From Odoribacter sp036657595 (GTDB taxonomy: Bacteria > Bacteroidota > Bacteroidia > Bacteroidales > Marinifilaceae), in the NCBI GenBank assembly GCA_036657595.1, contig JAVXFZ010000003.1:17461-81460 (forward strand): 64,000 nt of DNA, read 5' to 3'. Shown one piece after another: positions 32,697 to 41,492 of this stretch. The position numbers and the translations under genes were made by a program. The first letter of the stretch is position 1. Each line of letters starts with the position of its first letter. A model generated the notes under the pieces. That model made no database searches, was not told the origin of the DNA, and saw nothing but the letters and a program-made list of their open reading frames with translations.

Positions 32697-33509
32697 ATGG
32701 AAAATAAAGAATTAGCCAAAAGGATACCCGAAAACGAATACAATATTGTTTTACCGGAAGGAAAAAAGATTTATTTTCTCTCTGATACTCATTTGGGAGC
32801 TCCGGTGTTAAAAAATAATATAGAAAGAGAAGCTCAATTGGTGCAATGGCTCAATGCCGTCCAATCGGATTGTGGTGTACTTTTTTTACTGGGAGATATA
32901 TTCGACTTTTGGTTCGAATACAAGAGAGTTGTACCTAAAGGCTATATCCGTTTCCTATCAAAAATCTGCGAATTCACCGACCAAGGGATTCCTGTTCATT
33001 TTTTTACAGGTAATCACGACGTTTGGGTATTTGATTATCTGCCACAAGAATGTGGTGTCATCCTTCACACCCAAAACGAAATATACCGAATCAACGGCAA
33101 ACGTTTTTTGATCGGACACGGAGATGCTCTGAACCCTCAGGACAAAAGTTATTTATTTTTATATCGAGCGTTTCACAATCATTTTTTACAACGTTGCTTC
33201 CGATGGATACATCCGGATTGGGGCATTTGGATGGCTCAAAAATGGTCATCCCACTCCCGTCTTGAAAATGGAAAGATTGAGGCCAATCAATTTTTAGGAG
33301 AAGAAAAAGAAGAGATCGTCCGTTTTTGTAAAAAAGTTTTAGCTTCAAATCATTTCGACTATTTTATCTTTGGTCACCGACACCTACCTTCAGATATTTC
33401 CTTATCCCATAATAGTCGATATATCAATACAGGTGACTGGATTACACATTATAGCTTCGCTGTCTTTGATGGGAAAACAGTCGAATTAAAAATGAAAAAT
33501 AATATTTGA
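32697..33509 (+). CDS. lpxH: UDP-2,3-diacylglucosamine diphosphatase, LpxH-type
   Basis: The 270 residues carry the calcineurin-like metallophosphatase motifs: FLSDTHLG (Asp30, His32), LLGDIFDFWFE, FTGNHDVW, IGHGD and FGHRHLP. LpxH removes UMP from UDP-2,3-diacylglucosamine to give lipid X in lipid A synthesis, at the inner membrane. The IFDFWFE segment after the second motif is typical of LpxH rather than other phosphoesterases. Length is slightly above the E. coli enzyme (240). It is 26 bases behind the TlpA-like lipoprotein gene. Confidence 0.88.
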   Translation: MENKELAKRIPENEYNIVLPEGKKIYFLSDTHLGAPVLKNNIEREAQLVQWLNAVQSDCGVLFLLGDIFDFWFEYKRVVPKGYIRFLSKICEFTDQGIPVHFFTGNHDVWVFDYLPQECGVILHTQNEIYRINGKRFLIGHGDALNPQDKSYLFLYRAFHNHFLQRCFRWIHPDWGIWMAQKWSSHSRLENGKIEANQFLGEEKEEIVRFCKKVLASNHFDYFIFGHRHLPSDISLSHNSRYINTGDWITHYSFAVFDGKTVELKMKNNI

Positions 33510-33521
33510 GCATCAAATTAT

Positions 33522-33552
33522 TTTGTTTCTTTGTAAAAATATCCTAACTTTC
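33522..33552 (+). promoter_or_regulatory. Promoter of comM/yifB
   Basis: TTTG (33522-33525), 19 bases, then TAACTTTC (33545-33552): one mismatch from the Bacteroidetes consensus. It ends 16 bases before the first possible ATG (33569) and 28 before 33581. Confidence 0.6.
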
Positions 33553-33580
33553 GTCATCTAAACCTTAAATGTACGATGCA

Positions 33581-35116
33581 ATGTTGGTGAAGATATTCAG
33601 TGGTGCTGTCAATGGGATTGAAGCCACCACCATTACTTTAGAAGTAAATATTTTAAATGGTGCTAAATTCATCATTGTTGGTCTTCCTGACAATGCTGTC
33701 AAAGAAAGCCAACAACGAATCGACTCTGCTCTACGTGAAATCGGTTCCCGAATCCCCGGTAAACGAGTGATTATCAATATGGCTCCTGCCGATGTAAAGA
33801 AAGAAGGTTCAGCCTATGATTTACCTTTGGCTATTGGCATACTCGCAGCAAATGAACAATTATCACCGGAAGGATTAGAACATTTTATGATATTAGGAGA
33901 ATTATCATTAGATGGCAGCCTCGTCCCCATCAAAGGCGTACTTCCAATAGCCATTAATGCCCGCGCTGAAGGTTATAAGAATATCATTGTTCCTCTTGAA
34001 AATGCCAATGAAGCTGCTGTTGTTGAAGGAATTCAGGTATATGGATTTTCTCATATCCATCAAGTCACAGAATTTCTTGCTCATCCACAAACAGTCCGCC
34101 CTTTGGTTTTTGATCTCAAAAAATCACAATCCGAAGAAGAATTTACATTTTTTGATTTTAAAGATGTAAAAGGTCAAGAAAATGTAAAACGTGCACTGGA
34201 AATAGCAGCAGCAGGTGCTCACAATTTATTAATGATCGGGAGTCCCGGCTCCGGTAAAACAATGCTGGCTCGCCGATTACCGGGGATTTTACCTCCTATG
34301 ACCGTTGAAGAATCTCTCGAAACGACAAAAATACATTCCGTAGCAGGTAAATTATCCAGAAATTGTTCTTTAGTCACCACACGTCCTTTTCGATCCCCCC
34401 ATCATACTATATCCGACATTGCACTCATCGGCGGGGGTGCTTTCCCACATCCAGGCGAAATTTCACTGGCAACAAATGGCATCCTTTTTATGGATGAATT
34501 ACCGGAATTCAAACGCAGTGTTCTTGAGGTATTACGCCAACCGCTTGAAGATAGAAAAATAACCATCAGTCGAGCCAGATACAGTGTTGATTACCCTGCA
34601 AACTTTATGCTGATCGCTTCTATGAATCCGTGTCCTTGTGGCTACTACAATCACCCTACGAAAGAATGTAGTTGTTCCGGCAATGCTGTACAACGCTATC
34701 TCTCTAAAATATCCGGACCCTTACTCGATCGAATTGATATGCACATTGAAGTGGTCCCGGTAGAACTTGAAAAAATCGCTGGCACACAAGAAAGTGAATC
34801 CAGTAGTATCGTCCGAGAACGGGTAATTGCTGCCAGAATAATTCAAACGGAACGCTTCAAAGCGTTTCCGGGGATTCATTGCAATGCTCAAATGAATCCG
34901 GCTTTATTAAAAAAATTCTGTCCACTGGATTCACAATGTATTTCCCTACTGAAAATGGCTATGCAGAAATTTGGACTCTCTGCCCGTGCCTATGACCGAA
35001 TTATTAAACTTTCACGTACCATTGCTGACCTTGCCGGTAGTAACAATATTCTCCCTCAACACATCGGCGAAGCTATCCAATACAGAAGCTTAGACCGAGA
35101 GTCGTGGGGAAATTGA
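33581..35116 (+). CDS. comM: Mg-chelatase-like AAA+ ATPase ComM/YifB
   Basis: The 511 residues start with the family's ChlI N-terminal domain (MLVKIFSGAVNGIEATTITLEVN ... PADVKKEGSAYDLPLAIGILAA). Then come Walker A (GSPGSGKTMLARRLPGILP, near 219), Walker B (GILFMDELPEF), SMNPCPCGYYNHPTKECSC, and the C-terminal domain (LSARAYDRIIKLSRTIADLAG). ComM is a hexameric helicase that extends branch migration during natural transformation in proteobacteria; in Bacteroidetes the role is inferred. ATG 33581 matches the usual MLVK start; ATG 33569 is four codons earlier. It is convergent with the pyrophosphatase gene. Confidence 0.9.
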   Translation: MLVKIFSGAVNGIEATTITLEVNILNGAKFIIVGLPDNAVKESQQRIDSALREIGSRIPGKRVIINMAPADVKKEGSAYDLPLAIGILAANEQLSPEGLEHFMILGELSLDGSLVPIKGVLPIAINARAEGYKNIIVPLENANEAAVVEGIQVYGFSHIHQVTEFLAHPQTVRPLVFDLKKSQSEEEFTFFDFKDVKGQENVKRALEIAAAGAHNLLMIGSPGSGKTMLARRLPGILPPMTVEESLETTKIHSVAGKLSRNCSLVTTRPFRSPHHTISDIALIGGGAFPHPGEISLATNGILFMDELPEFKRSVLEVLRQPLEDRKITISRARYSVDYPANFMLIASMNPCPCGYYNHPTKECSCSGNAVQRYLSKISGPLLDRIDMHIEVVPVELEKIAGTQESESSSIVRERVIAARIIQTERFKAFPGIHCNAQMNPALLKKFCPLDSQCISLLKMAMQKFGLSARAYDRIIKLSRTIADLAGSNNILPQHIGEAIQYRSLDRESWGN

Positions 35117-35142
35117 CATAAAGTAAAGGAAGAAAAGAAATT

Positions 35143-35820
35143 TCAGACTCGTCTCAATATATCTTCTAATCCTTCAAAATGATTTTTATAATCTTCCAGA
35201 CTTCTCTGGATCACTTCATAAGCTTCTTCTTTACCATAAATATCAGTTATTTCCACCTTCCGTTGTCCTTCTTCACCCGGCATATCTTTATAAGTCAGAA
35301 AATAATGTTTTAGCCTATCAACAACCACGTGCGGTAATTCCGAAATATCATTATAAACATTATAAGTAGCATCGTGTTTTAATACAGCAATAATCTTATC
35401 ATCCGCTTCATTACCGTCCAACATACGAAAGCCACCAATCGGACGTACACGAGCAATAATATCACCGTGTGAAATTGTTCTTTCCGTCAAAACACAAATA
35501 TCCAAAGGATCACAGTCTCCACTAATTTCCGTTCGTTGCGTCTGCTGCATCGCATATTCAGCAACTAAATCCCCACAGTAACTTTGAGGTATAAAACCAT
35601 ACAATGCAGGCACTACATTAGAGTATTTTTGTGGACGATCAATCTTTATATAGCCACTGACCTTATCCAATTCGTATTTCACCGTATCGGTCGGTACCAT
35701 TTCAATAAATGCAGTAACCACTTGAGGAGCATCATCCCCCACTTCCAAGCCGTGCCAAGGATGTGATTTATATCTCAGCCCCATCAAACGGGCTATCGGA
35801 TCATTGATTTTATTTCCCAT
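35143..35820 (-). CDS. ppa: Inorganic pyrophosphatase, family I
   Basis: The 225 residues include the family I signature SGDCDPLDICVLTE (metal-binding aspartates), the substrate-binding KYELDKVSGYIKIDRPQKYSNVVPALYGFIPQSYCGD region, and DDKIIAVLKHD with a tyrosine-bearing HYFLTYKD. It hydrolyses pyrophosphate to phosphate in the cytoplasm. It is longer than the E. coli enzyme (176) through an N-terminal extension (MGNKINDPIARLMGLRYKSHPWHGLEVG), a version seen in several Bacteroidetes. It stands alone between convergent comM and the gmhA-like gene. Confidence 0.93.
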   Translation of the reverse strand: MGNKINDPIARLMGLRYKSHPWHGLEVGDDAPQVVTAFIEMVPTDTVKYELDKVSGYIKIDRPQKYSNVVPALYGFIPQSYCGDLVAEYAMQQTQRTEISGDCDPLDICVLTERTISHGDIIARVRPIGGFRMLDGNEADDKIIAVLKHDATYNVYNDISELPHVVVDRLKHYFLTYKDMPGEEGQRKVEITDIYGKEEAYEVIQRSLEDYKNHFEGLEDILRRV

Positions 35821-35989
35821 AACTAAAAAATTAAAAATAAAAATGGATAATTATTATTACTCCCCCACCATTCAATTACTATATAATACCAAATAATCGC
35901 TATGATATTTTAATAGTTTAAATAGTTTGCATCAAGTAGTTTGTAAAAACTATAAATAAGTCAATAGACTTATCACGATTTATTTGAAA

Positions 35990-36577
35990 TTATGCCTCGT
36001 TAGTGGCAAACAATTCTTTTTCAATATATTCAATTAAAATATGAATAATTTTAATATGTATTTCCTGAATACGGTCAGAATACTCCATCCAAGGTACAAC
36101 AATAGCCACGTCACACAACTCCTTCATCTTTCCTCCTGTTTTCCCGATCAAACCAATAACTTTCATTTTCTTTGCACGAGCTGTATTAATAGCTCGAAGG
36201 ATATTATCGGAATTCCCCGATGTACTAATAGCCAATAAAACATCACCCGGTTTTCCCAATGCTTCTAAATACCTTGAAAAAACCTGTTCAAATCCCATAT
36301 CATTAGAAACGCAAGTCAAATGTGAAGCATCAACTATGGCTATTGCCGGAAGTGCCGCTCTATCTTTTCGAAAACGTCCAGTCAATTCTTCTGCAAAATG
36401 CATCGCATCACACAAAGATCCACCATTACCACAACTAAAGACAGTTCCCCCATTTCGAAACATCTCTACCAATAACTTTCCTGCTTCTTCTACCTTATCT
36501 AAGTTTCGCTCGTTCGCGACAAACCCATCCAGCACCCTTTGTGCATCCTGAAAACTATTTTTTATCAAATCTTCCAT
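35990..36577 (-). CDS. gmhA: SIS-domain phosphosugar isomerase, GmhA-like
   Basis: The 195 residues show a SIS fold with GGTVFSCGNGGSLCDAMHFAEELTGRFRKDRAALPAIAI, then LEALGKPGDVLLAISTSGNSDNILRAINTARAKKMKVIGLIGKTGGKM and EIHIKIIHILIEYIE. These match sedoheptulose-7-phosphate isomerase (GmhA), which makes D-glycero-D-manno-heptose 7-phosphate for LPS heptose. The GNGGSxxDAxHFAEEL and STSGNS motifs fit GmhA better than KdsD or GlmS. It is 34 bases after OxyR and may be read through from it. Confidence 0.85.
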   Translation of the reverse strand: MEDLIKNSFQDAQRVLDGFVANERNLDKVEEAGKLLVEMFRNGGTVFSCGNGGSLCDAMHFAEELTGRFRKDRAALPAIAIVDASHLTCVSNDMGFEQVFSRYLEALGKPGDVLLAISTSGNSDNILRAINTARAKKMKVIGLIGKTGGKMKELCDVAIVVPWMEYSDRIQEIHIKIIHILIEYIEKELFATNEA

Positions 36578-36611
36578 TTTTCAGCTCTCATTTTTATTGT
36601 TCATCTGCCAC

Positions 36612-37565
36612 TTACTTTGTTTCCGTTCTCCATTCAACGACTTCTCCTCTCTCCTTATTCAACATCCGAGCAGGAACCATCGACTGAACTTCTTCACACA
36701 ATAAAGTAATCAACCGCTGTTTCGTAAAATGTCTGGAGTAAATAACGCTCACTTCTCGCAACGGGACTCTACCCTCTAAAGATCTTACTTGTCGTTTTTG
36801 CGATTCAGACAAATAACGTACCGCCAATTCAGGTATCAATGTAAATCCCCCTTCAGTATCAACAATCCTCATCAAGGTTTCCAAAGAATTACTCTCAAAA
36901 TCAAAAGGAAGGGTGTTATGTTGAATCCCACTCATCTCACAAAGATTCACCACCTGATCACGAAAACAATGACCATCACCTAACATCCAAATTTCCGGAG
37001 TAGCTATATCTTTCAATCCTATACTTTTTTGTCGCAACAATTCGTGTTCTGGATGAGCATATACCAACATTTCTTCATAAAAAATCGGACATTCAACAAT
37101 CTTTTCATCCCGGTAAGGAGTTACAAAAATCGCCACATCAATTAGATCTCGCTTCAATCGACGAATAATTTCTTCTGAAACCAATTCAACAACCTCCACC
37201 TGAACTGCGGGATATTTTCGTATATAATGTCCTATGAAAATCGGCAAAAGATAAGGAGCCAAAGTTGGAATAATACCTATCTTCAACGTTCCTTCCACTT
37301 TTTGTTTATCTTCTTTTATAATTTCTTTGATACGCTCCGTAGCAAAAAGTGTTTCTCGCGCCTGTTCAATCAACTTTGCACCGAGATCTGTCGGTACAAC
37401 AGGCTGTCGCGATCTATCAAATATGATCACACCTAATTCATCTTCCAATTTTTTAATTTGCATACTCAAAGTCGGCTGAGTAACAAAACATTTCTCTGCA
37501 GCCGTTGAAAAATGACGATATTCATCAATAGCTACAATATATTCCAATTGGGTCAGCGTAATCAT
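36612..37565 (-). CDS. oxyR: Hydrogen-peroxide-sensing regulator OxyR
   Basis: The 317 residues contain a LysR helix-turn-helix (LEYIVAIDEYRHFSTAAEKCFVTQPTLSMQIKKLEDELG, about 7-45) and a substrate-binding domain with GDGHCFRDQVVNLCEMSG. Cys200 and Cys209 sit nine residues apart as Cys199 and Cys208 do in E. coli OxyR, so the disulfide switch is present. It should activate peroxide defence genes on oxidation. No catalase or Ahp gene lies in the window. The gmhA-like gene follows by 34 bases, an unusual neighbour for this regulator. Confidence 0.9.
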   Translation of the reverse strand: MITLTQLEYIVAIDEYRHFSTAAEKCFVTQPTLSMQIKKLEDELGVIIFDRSRQPVVPTDLGAKLIEQARETLFATERIKEIIKEDKQKVEGTLKIGIIPTLAPYLLPIFIGHYIRKYPAVQVEVVELVSEEIIRRLKRDLIDVAIFVTPYRDEKIVECPIFYEEMLVYAHPEHELLRQKSIGLKDIATPEIWMLGDGHCFRDQVVNLCEMSGIQHNTLPFDFESNSLETLMRIVDTEGGFTLIPELAVRYLSESQKRQVRSLEGRVPLREVSVIYSRHFTKQRLITLLCEEVQSMVPARMLNKERGEVVEWRTETK

Positions 37566-37622
37566 AAAGAAGGATAAAGATTATAAATCATACATATTTT
37601 TTTAAATAAGGTCCTGCGAACA

Positions 37623-38774
37623 TTATTCAAAAAAATCTTTCATTTTTCTAAAAAGACCTTTTTTACTATCCACATTTGAAGGTTTCAAAAATTCACACGC
37701 TTTTAAATCCTCCATCACTTTTTTATCCTCCTTGGATAAATCTTTTGGAATCCACACATTTATCTTAACTAATAAATCTCCTTTCCCATAACCATTCACA
37801 TCAGGTACCCCTTTACCCTTCAAACGAAGAATCTTACCGGGTTGAGTGCCTTGCTCTATTTTCACTTTTACTTTTCCTTCCAAAGTAGGGATTTCAACAG
37901 AACTTCCCAATACTACTTCCGGGAAACCGACAAATGCATTATACAATAAATCATTGCCATCTCTCAACAACTCCGAATGCTCCACCTCTTCAATTAATAC
38001 AATCAAATCACCATCAACACCACCTCGTCTTGCTGCATTCCCTTTCCCGCTCAATGACAATTGCATTCCATCTGCCACACCAGCTGGAATATTCAAGGAA
38101 ATCACCTCTTCCGATAATTGCACGCCCTCCCCATTACAGAAAGGACATTTCTCATTGATTATTTTTCCTTCTCCCTCACAAGTCGGACACGTAGAAGTCG
38201 TCTGCATCGCTCCCAAAATAGTATTTTGCACCCGAGTCACTTGACCTGTTCCACGACAAGTCGTACAAGTTGAAAATGAACTTCCATCTTTAGCTCCAGT
38301 ACCGTGACAATGAGTATCAGCTACATATTTTTTTACCTTTATCTTCTTTTCCACACCCGTAGCAACTTCTTCCAATGTCATTTTGACTTTCACCCGCAAA
38401 TTAGTACCCCGATTTACTCGACGCGCCGAACCTCCTCCAAATCCACTGAATCCTCCAAATCCACCAAAACTACCGAAAATATCACCAAAATGTGAAAAGA
38501 TATCATCCATACTCATTCCGCCACCATTAAATCCACCACCACCATTACCCAATCCAGCGTGACCAAATTGATCATACCGCTGTTTCTTCTCTTCATTACT
38601 CAATACATCATAGGCTTCCGCTGCTTCTTTAAACTTTTCTTCAGCTTCATTATCTCCTGGATTTCTGTCTGGATGATATTGCAATGCCAACTTCCTGTAA
38701 GCCTTTTTTATCTCCGTAGCATCGGCATTCTTCGATACACCCAACACTTCATAATAATCTCTTTTCTCAGCCAT
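37623..38774 (-). CDS. dnaJ: Chaperone DnaJ (one zinc-site cysteine replaced)
   Basis: The 383 residues have a J domain with HPD (LQYHPDRNPG, about 33-36), a Gly/Phe linker (FGDIFGSFGGFGGFSGFGGG), a zinc-finger region and the C-terminal substrate-binding domains. DnaJ stimulates DnaK ATPase and delivers unfolded clients. The zinc region has CTTCRGTG, CPTCEGEG and CPFCNGEG intact, but the first repeat reads YVADTHCHGTG where CxxCHGTG is expected, so one of the eight zinc ligands is Asp. GrpE is encoded upstream on the same strand, 161 bases away; DnaK is not in the window. Confidence 0.95.
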   Translation of the reverse strand: MAEKRDYYEVLGVSKNADATEIKKAYRKLALQYHPDRNPGDNEAEEKFKEAAEAYDVLSNEEKKQRYDQFGHAGLGNGGGGFNGGGMSMDDIFSHFGDIFGSFGGFGGFSGFGGGSARRVNRGTNLRVKVKMTLEEVATGVEKKIKVKKYVADTHCHGTGAKDGSSFSTCTTCRGTGQVTRVQNTILGAMQTTSTCPTCEGEGKIINEKCPFCNGEGVQLSEEVISLNIPAGVADGMQLSLSGKGNAARRGGVDGDLIVLIEEVEHSELLRDGNDLLYNAFVGFPEVVLGSSVEIPTLEGKVKVKIEQGTQPGKILRLKGKGVPDVNGYGKGDLLVKINVWIPKDLSKEDKKVMEDLKACEFLKPSNVDSKKGLFRKMKDFFE

Positions 38775-38935
38775 TATTTCTATTTATAACACAGTTCTAA
38801 ATCACATACAATCTTTCAGAACTGATTTTTTAATACACAATCACTCACAACCACAAGTGATTATAAAAACAAACAATTCAACAAATAAACAACAGGTCAA
38901 TCCGTACAACGCCTTACACACAAAACAATCTTTCA

Positions 38936-39535
38936 TTACTCTCCGACAACAACCTTTGGATAGCGAATTACTTTATCATTCAACATATATCCTTTCTGTA
39001 TGCAATCCACAACCTTCCCTTTCAAATCTTCCGTAGGGGCGGGAATCTTTGTTATAGCTTCCTGTAAATCCGGATCGAAATCCGTATGCAAACAATCCAT
39101 CTCCTTCACTCCATTTTGCATCAAAAATTCCTTAAAATTAGAATAAATCAATTCCACCCCTTCCCGTAAAGCAGGCACATCTTTTGCCGTTTCCATACTT
39201 ACTAATGCCCTTTCAAAATTATCCATAACAGGTAAAATTCTCTCCAAAATCTGTTCGCCAGCACTCTTGGTCAATTCCATCCTTTCCTTCAACGTACGCT
39301 TTCTATAATTATCAAATTCAGCCGATAACCGAAGATATTTATCATTGATTTCAGCTAATTTATTACCCAACTCCTCTATTTGAATATCTTTATCTTCTTT
39401 TTTTGACTTCGTATGTTTATCACCATTATGCTTCACATCCTTCAGTGGCTGCTCCACCTCTGGGGTCACTTCATTTTCGTGCGTTTTATTATTTTGCACC
39501 TCTTTTTCCTGAGTATCCTTTGCTTCTTTAGACAT
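38936..39535 (-). CDS. grpE: Nucleotide exchange factor GrpE
   Basis: The 199 residues have an acidic, lysine-rich disordered N-terminus (about 1-45), a long coiled coil (IQIEELGNKLAEINDKYLRLSAEFDNYRKRT) and the GrpE core (ILERILPVMDNFERALVSMETAKD, GVELIYSNFKEFLMQNGVKEMD, FDPDLQEAITKIPAPTEDLKGKVVDCIQKGYMLNDKVIRYPKVVV). It releases ADP from DnaK. It lies just upstream of dnaJ in the usual Bacteroidetes order and probably shares its transcript. Confidence 0.95.
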   Translation of the reverse strand: MSKEAKDTQEKEVQNNKTHENEVTPEVEQPLKDVKHNGDKHTKSKKEDKDIQIEELGNKLAEINDKYLRLSAEFDNYRKRTLKERMELTKSAGEQILERILPVMDNFERALVSMETAKDVPALREGVELIYSNFKEFLMQNGVKEMDCLHTDFDPDLQEAITKIPAPTEDLKGKVVDCIQKGYMLNDKVIRYPKVVVGE

Positions 39536-39718
39536 AGTATTTATTTTTATTATTATATTATTTCATACCAATAGGTTATACGCAAATAAAGTATCTTCGG
39601 ATACCATAAAAATCACTAAAGCAAAACTAAGCAAAAACTTTGCCAATAACAAACTGCTGCCACAATGCCGTTCAGACTCTGACAATGTGACACATTTAAT
39701 AAGTTCAAGCATCTCATA

Positions 39719-40423
39719 TTAACCATTCAACAACCCCTCATCCGCAAAGCTAAAATAAGAATCACCACCAATAATGATATGATCGTATAATTTAATGTCC
39801 AACAACGCCCCTCCTTCAGCAATCTTGCGAGTAATTATTTTATCATCATTACTCGGTGTCAGTGTACCTCCCGGATGATTATGCGCAATAATGATACAAG
39901 ATACTTTCATATCCAAGGCATTTCGAAAAAGAATCCGAACATCAATCACCGTACTCTGCATTCCACCGGAAGACAAGCATTCGCAACCTTTCACCCGGTT
40001 TGAATGTGAAAGATAGATCACCCAAAACTCTTCGTGCTCCAAATCTATCATAAACGAACGTATATAATGATATACATCCCGACTACAACAAATAGCCATA
40101 GTCATTTCAATCTCTCCGGATTTCCGACGTCTTCCTATTTCCATCGCAGCGACAATCGAAGCAGCCTTCGCCACTCCAACTCCTTTATATTTATTCATCA
40201 ACTCTCTCACTCCCCGTTTAGCCAACATATTCAAATCATTGTTATTATCAGCTAAAATCCGTCGTGCTAATTCCACTGCCGATTCTCCTCCAACCCCAGA
40301 ACGCAACAAAATAGCAAACAACTCATTCAATGAAAGAATTGAAACTCCTTTTTGTAATAACTTCTCCCGGGGGCGTTCATCTTCTGCCCAAGATTTCATT
40401 GGTAGGTATTGCTCTTCCATCAT
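39719..40423 (-). CDS. radC: RadC/JAB-domain protein
   Basis: The 234 residues start with MKSWAEDERPREKLLQKGVSILSLNELFAILLRSG and a helix-hairpin-helix (LMNKYKGVGVAKAASIVAAMEIGRRR), and end in a JAB/MPN metallo-domain (IIAHNHPGGTLTPSNDD, the His-x-His-Asp zinc site). RadC proteins are conserved but the original DNA-repair role is disputed. ATG 40423 and ATG 40420 are both possible. No partner gene is close; 293 bases without a gene separate it from rpsT. Confidence 0.92.
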   Translation of the reverse strand: MMEEQYLPMKSWAEDERPREKLLQKGVSILSLNELFAILLRSGVGGESAVELARRILADNNNDLNMLAKRGVRELMNKYKGVGVAKAASIVAAMEIGRRRKSGEIEMTMAICCSRDVYHYIRSFMIDLEHEEFWVIYLSHSNRVKGCECLSSGGMQSTVIDVRILFRNALDMKVSCIIIAHNHPGGTLTPSNDDKIITRKIAEGGALLDIKLYDHIIIGGDSYFSFADEGLLNG

Positions 40424-40661
40424 ACAATATTTTAAGCCTAAAGTAAGAAAACTACGAGATCAAAATATCACAACAATTATTCCTATTTTACACGAGAACA
40501 ATTTAAGAAAAATTCATCAAATAGTCAAGAGCTTAAACCCTGTTTTTTAGAAATTCGCACAAAGAAAACTTCCAACCGTAAAAAATTGAAAAAATCTCTA
40601 CCACCCTATCCGTTCCTAAATATTATTTCAAAACTTACAGGAATCCATTGGAAGCAAAGAA

Positions 40662-40686
40662 AGGAGATGAGTAATACTCATCTCCT
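40662..40686 (-). terminator. Hairpin terminator of rpsT
   Basis: A perfect 11-bp stem (AGGAGATGAGT with ACTCATCTCCT, 3-base loop) lies 30 bases after the S20 stop on the minus strand, followed there by TTTCTTTG. Confidence 0.6.
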
Positions 40687-40716
40687 GTATATCAAAGGGG
40701 CACTAAGATAAACTAA

Positions 40717-40968
40717 TTAAAGTTTATTTACGTGCAGAGCTAACTTAGATTTCAAATTGGCAGCTTTGTTATCGTGGATAACATTTTTCTTTGCCAGCTT
40801 ATCTAACATAGCAACAACTTTCGGAAGCAATTCTATAGCAAGAGCCTTCTCTGTTGTCATACGTAATTTCTTCACTGCGTTTCTTGCAGTTTTTGCATAA
40901 TAACGATTACAAGCTCTTTTCGCTTCTGACTGTCTAATTCTTTTCTCTGATGATTTATGATTTGCCAT
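40717..40968 (-). CDS. rpsT: Ribosomal protein S20
   Basis: The 83-residue basic protein matches bacterial S20: MANHKSSEKRIRQSEAKRACNRYYAKTARNAVKKLR, then KLAKKNVIHDNKAANLKSKLALHVNKL. It is a primary 16S rRNA-binding protein of the small subunit. The gene follows the two tRNA-Glu genes on the same strand by 32 bases, so they may form one transcript with the tRNAs cut out of the leader. Confidence 0.97.
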   Translation of the reverse strand: MANHKSSEKRIRQSEAKRACNRYYAKTARNAVKKLRMTTEKALAIELLPKVVAMLDKLAKKNVIHDNKAANLKSKLALHVNKL

Positions 40969-41000
40969 CTCTACAAATATAAAAATTCAACTTCTTTCAG

Positions 41001-41072
41001 TAGTCCGTACGAGAATCGAACTCGTGTTACAAGAATGAAAATCTTGCGTCCTAACCCCTAGACGAACGGACC
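41001..41072 (-). tRNA. tRNA-Glu (UUC), second copy in transcription order
   Basis: Minus-strand cloverleaf of 72 bases: acceptor GGTCCGT/ACGGACT with discriminator A, D arm GTCT...GGAC with AGGGGTTA loop, anticodon arm CAAGA-TTTTCAT-TCTTG (anticodon TTC), T arm ACGAG-TTCGATT-CTCGT. The 3' CCA is not encoded. The first pair is G1-U72. It is identical to the copy at 41094. Confidence 0.95.
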
Positions 41073-41093
41073 ATTGGTCTTTCTAAATATCTG

Positions 41094-41165
41094 TAGTCCG
41101 TACGAGAATCGAACTCGTGTTACAAGAATGAAAATCTTGCGTCCTAACCCCTAGACGAACGGACC
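41094..41165 (-). tRNA. tRNA-Glu (UUC), first copy in transcription order
   Basis: Same 72-base cloverleaf with TTC anticodon as at 41001, 93 bases apart. The identity includes some flanking bases, so the pair arose by tandem duplication. Both are upstream of rpsT on the same strand. Confidence 0.95.
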
Positions 41166-41492
41166 ATAGTTTTACTTAGCGGATGCAAATATACTGCAAA
41201 TTTATTTCCTACCCAAAAAAACACCTTCTTTTTTTCTTAAATTTGAATATATCATTTAATTCACTATAAATCAATTCTATATTACAAGAAACAAAGCAAA
41301 GAAATAATCACAACAACTTTCATTTTATAAAATAACGCTAAAATTTAAGTACACTATTTTATAATTATAAAGAAATGAAACGCTATTTTTACAATCGAAA
41401 TAATTACTTTTGCGAATAGAAACAACATTGAAAAAAGAAAATCCGAATTTCTCATTCATTTTCAATTTTCGATCTCCAATTTTCATTTTTTT
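41166..41492 (+). other. Gene-free AT-rich region with rsmI promoter
   Basis: No ORF of note lies between the tRNA genes and rsmI. A -7 box TACTTTTG at 41405-41412 is 81 bases before the rsmI ATG; the -33 region is only T-rich. The tRNA promoter should also lie here on the minus strand but is not clear. Confidence 0.4.

Noticed and set aside
41001..41072. G1-U72 acceptor pair as a sign of a tRNA pseudogene
   Set aside because: Both copies share it and all other stems and loops are canonical, so it is likely a lineage feature.
41001..41165. 93-bp tandem repeat resembling a short repeat array
   Set aside because: Both copies fold as tRNA-Glu(UUC); no CRISPR-like spacer structure or further copies exist.
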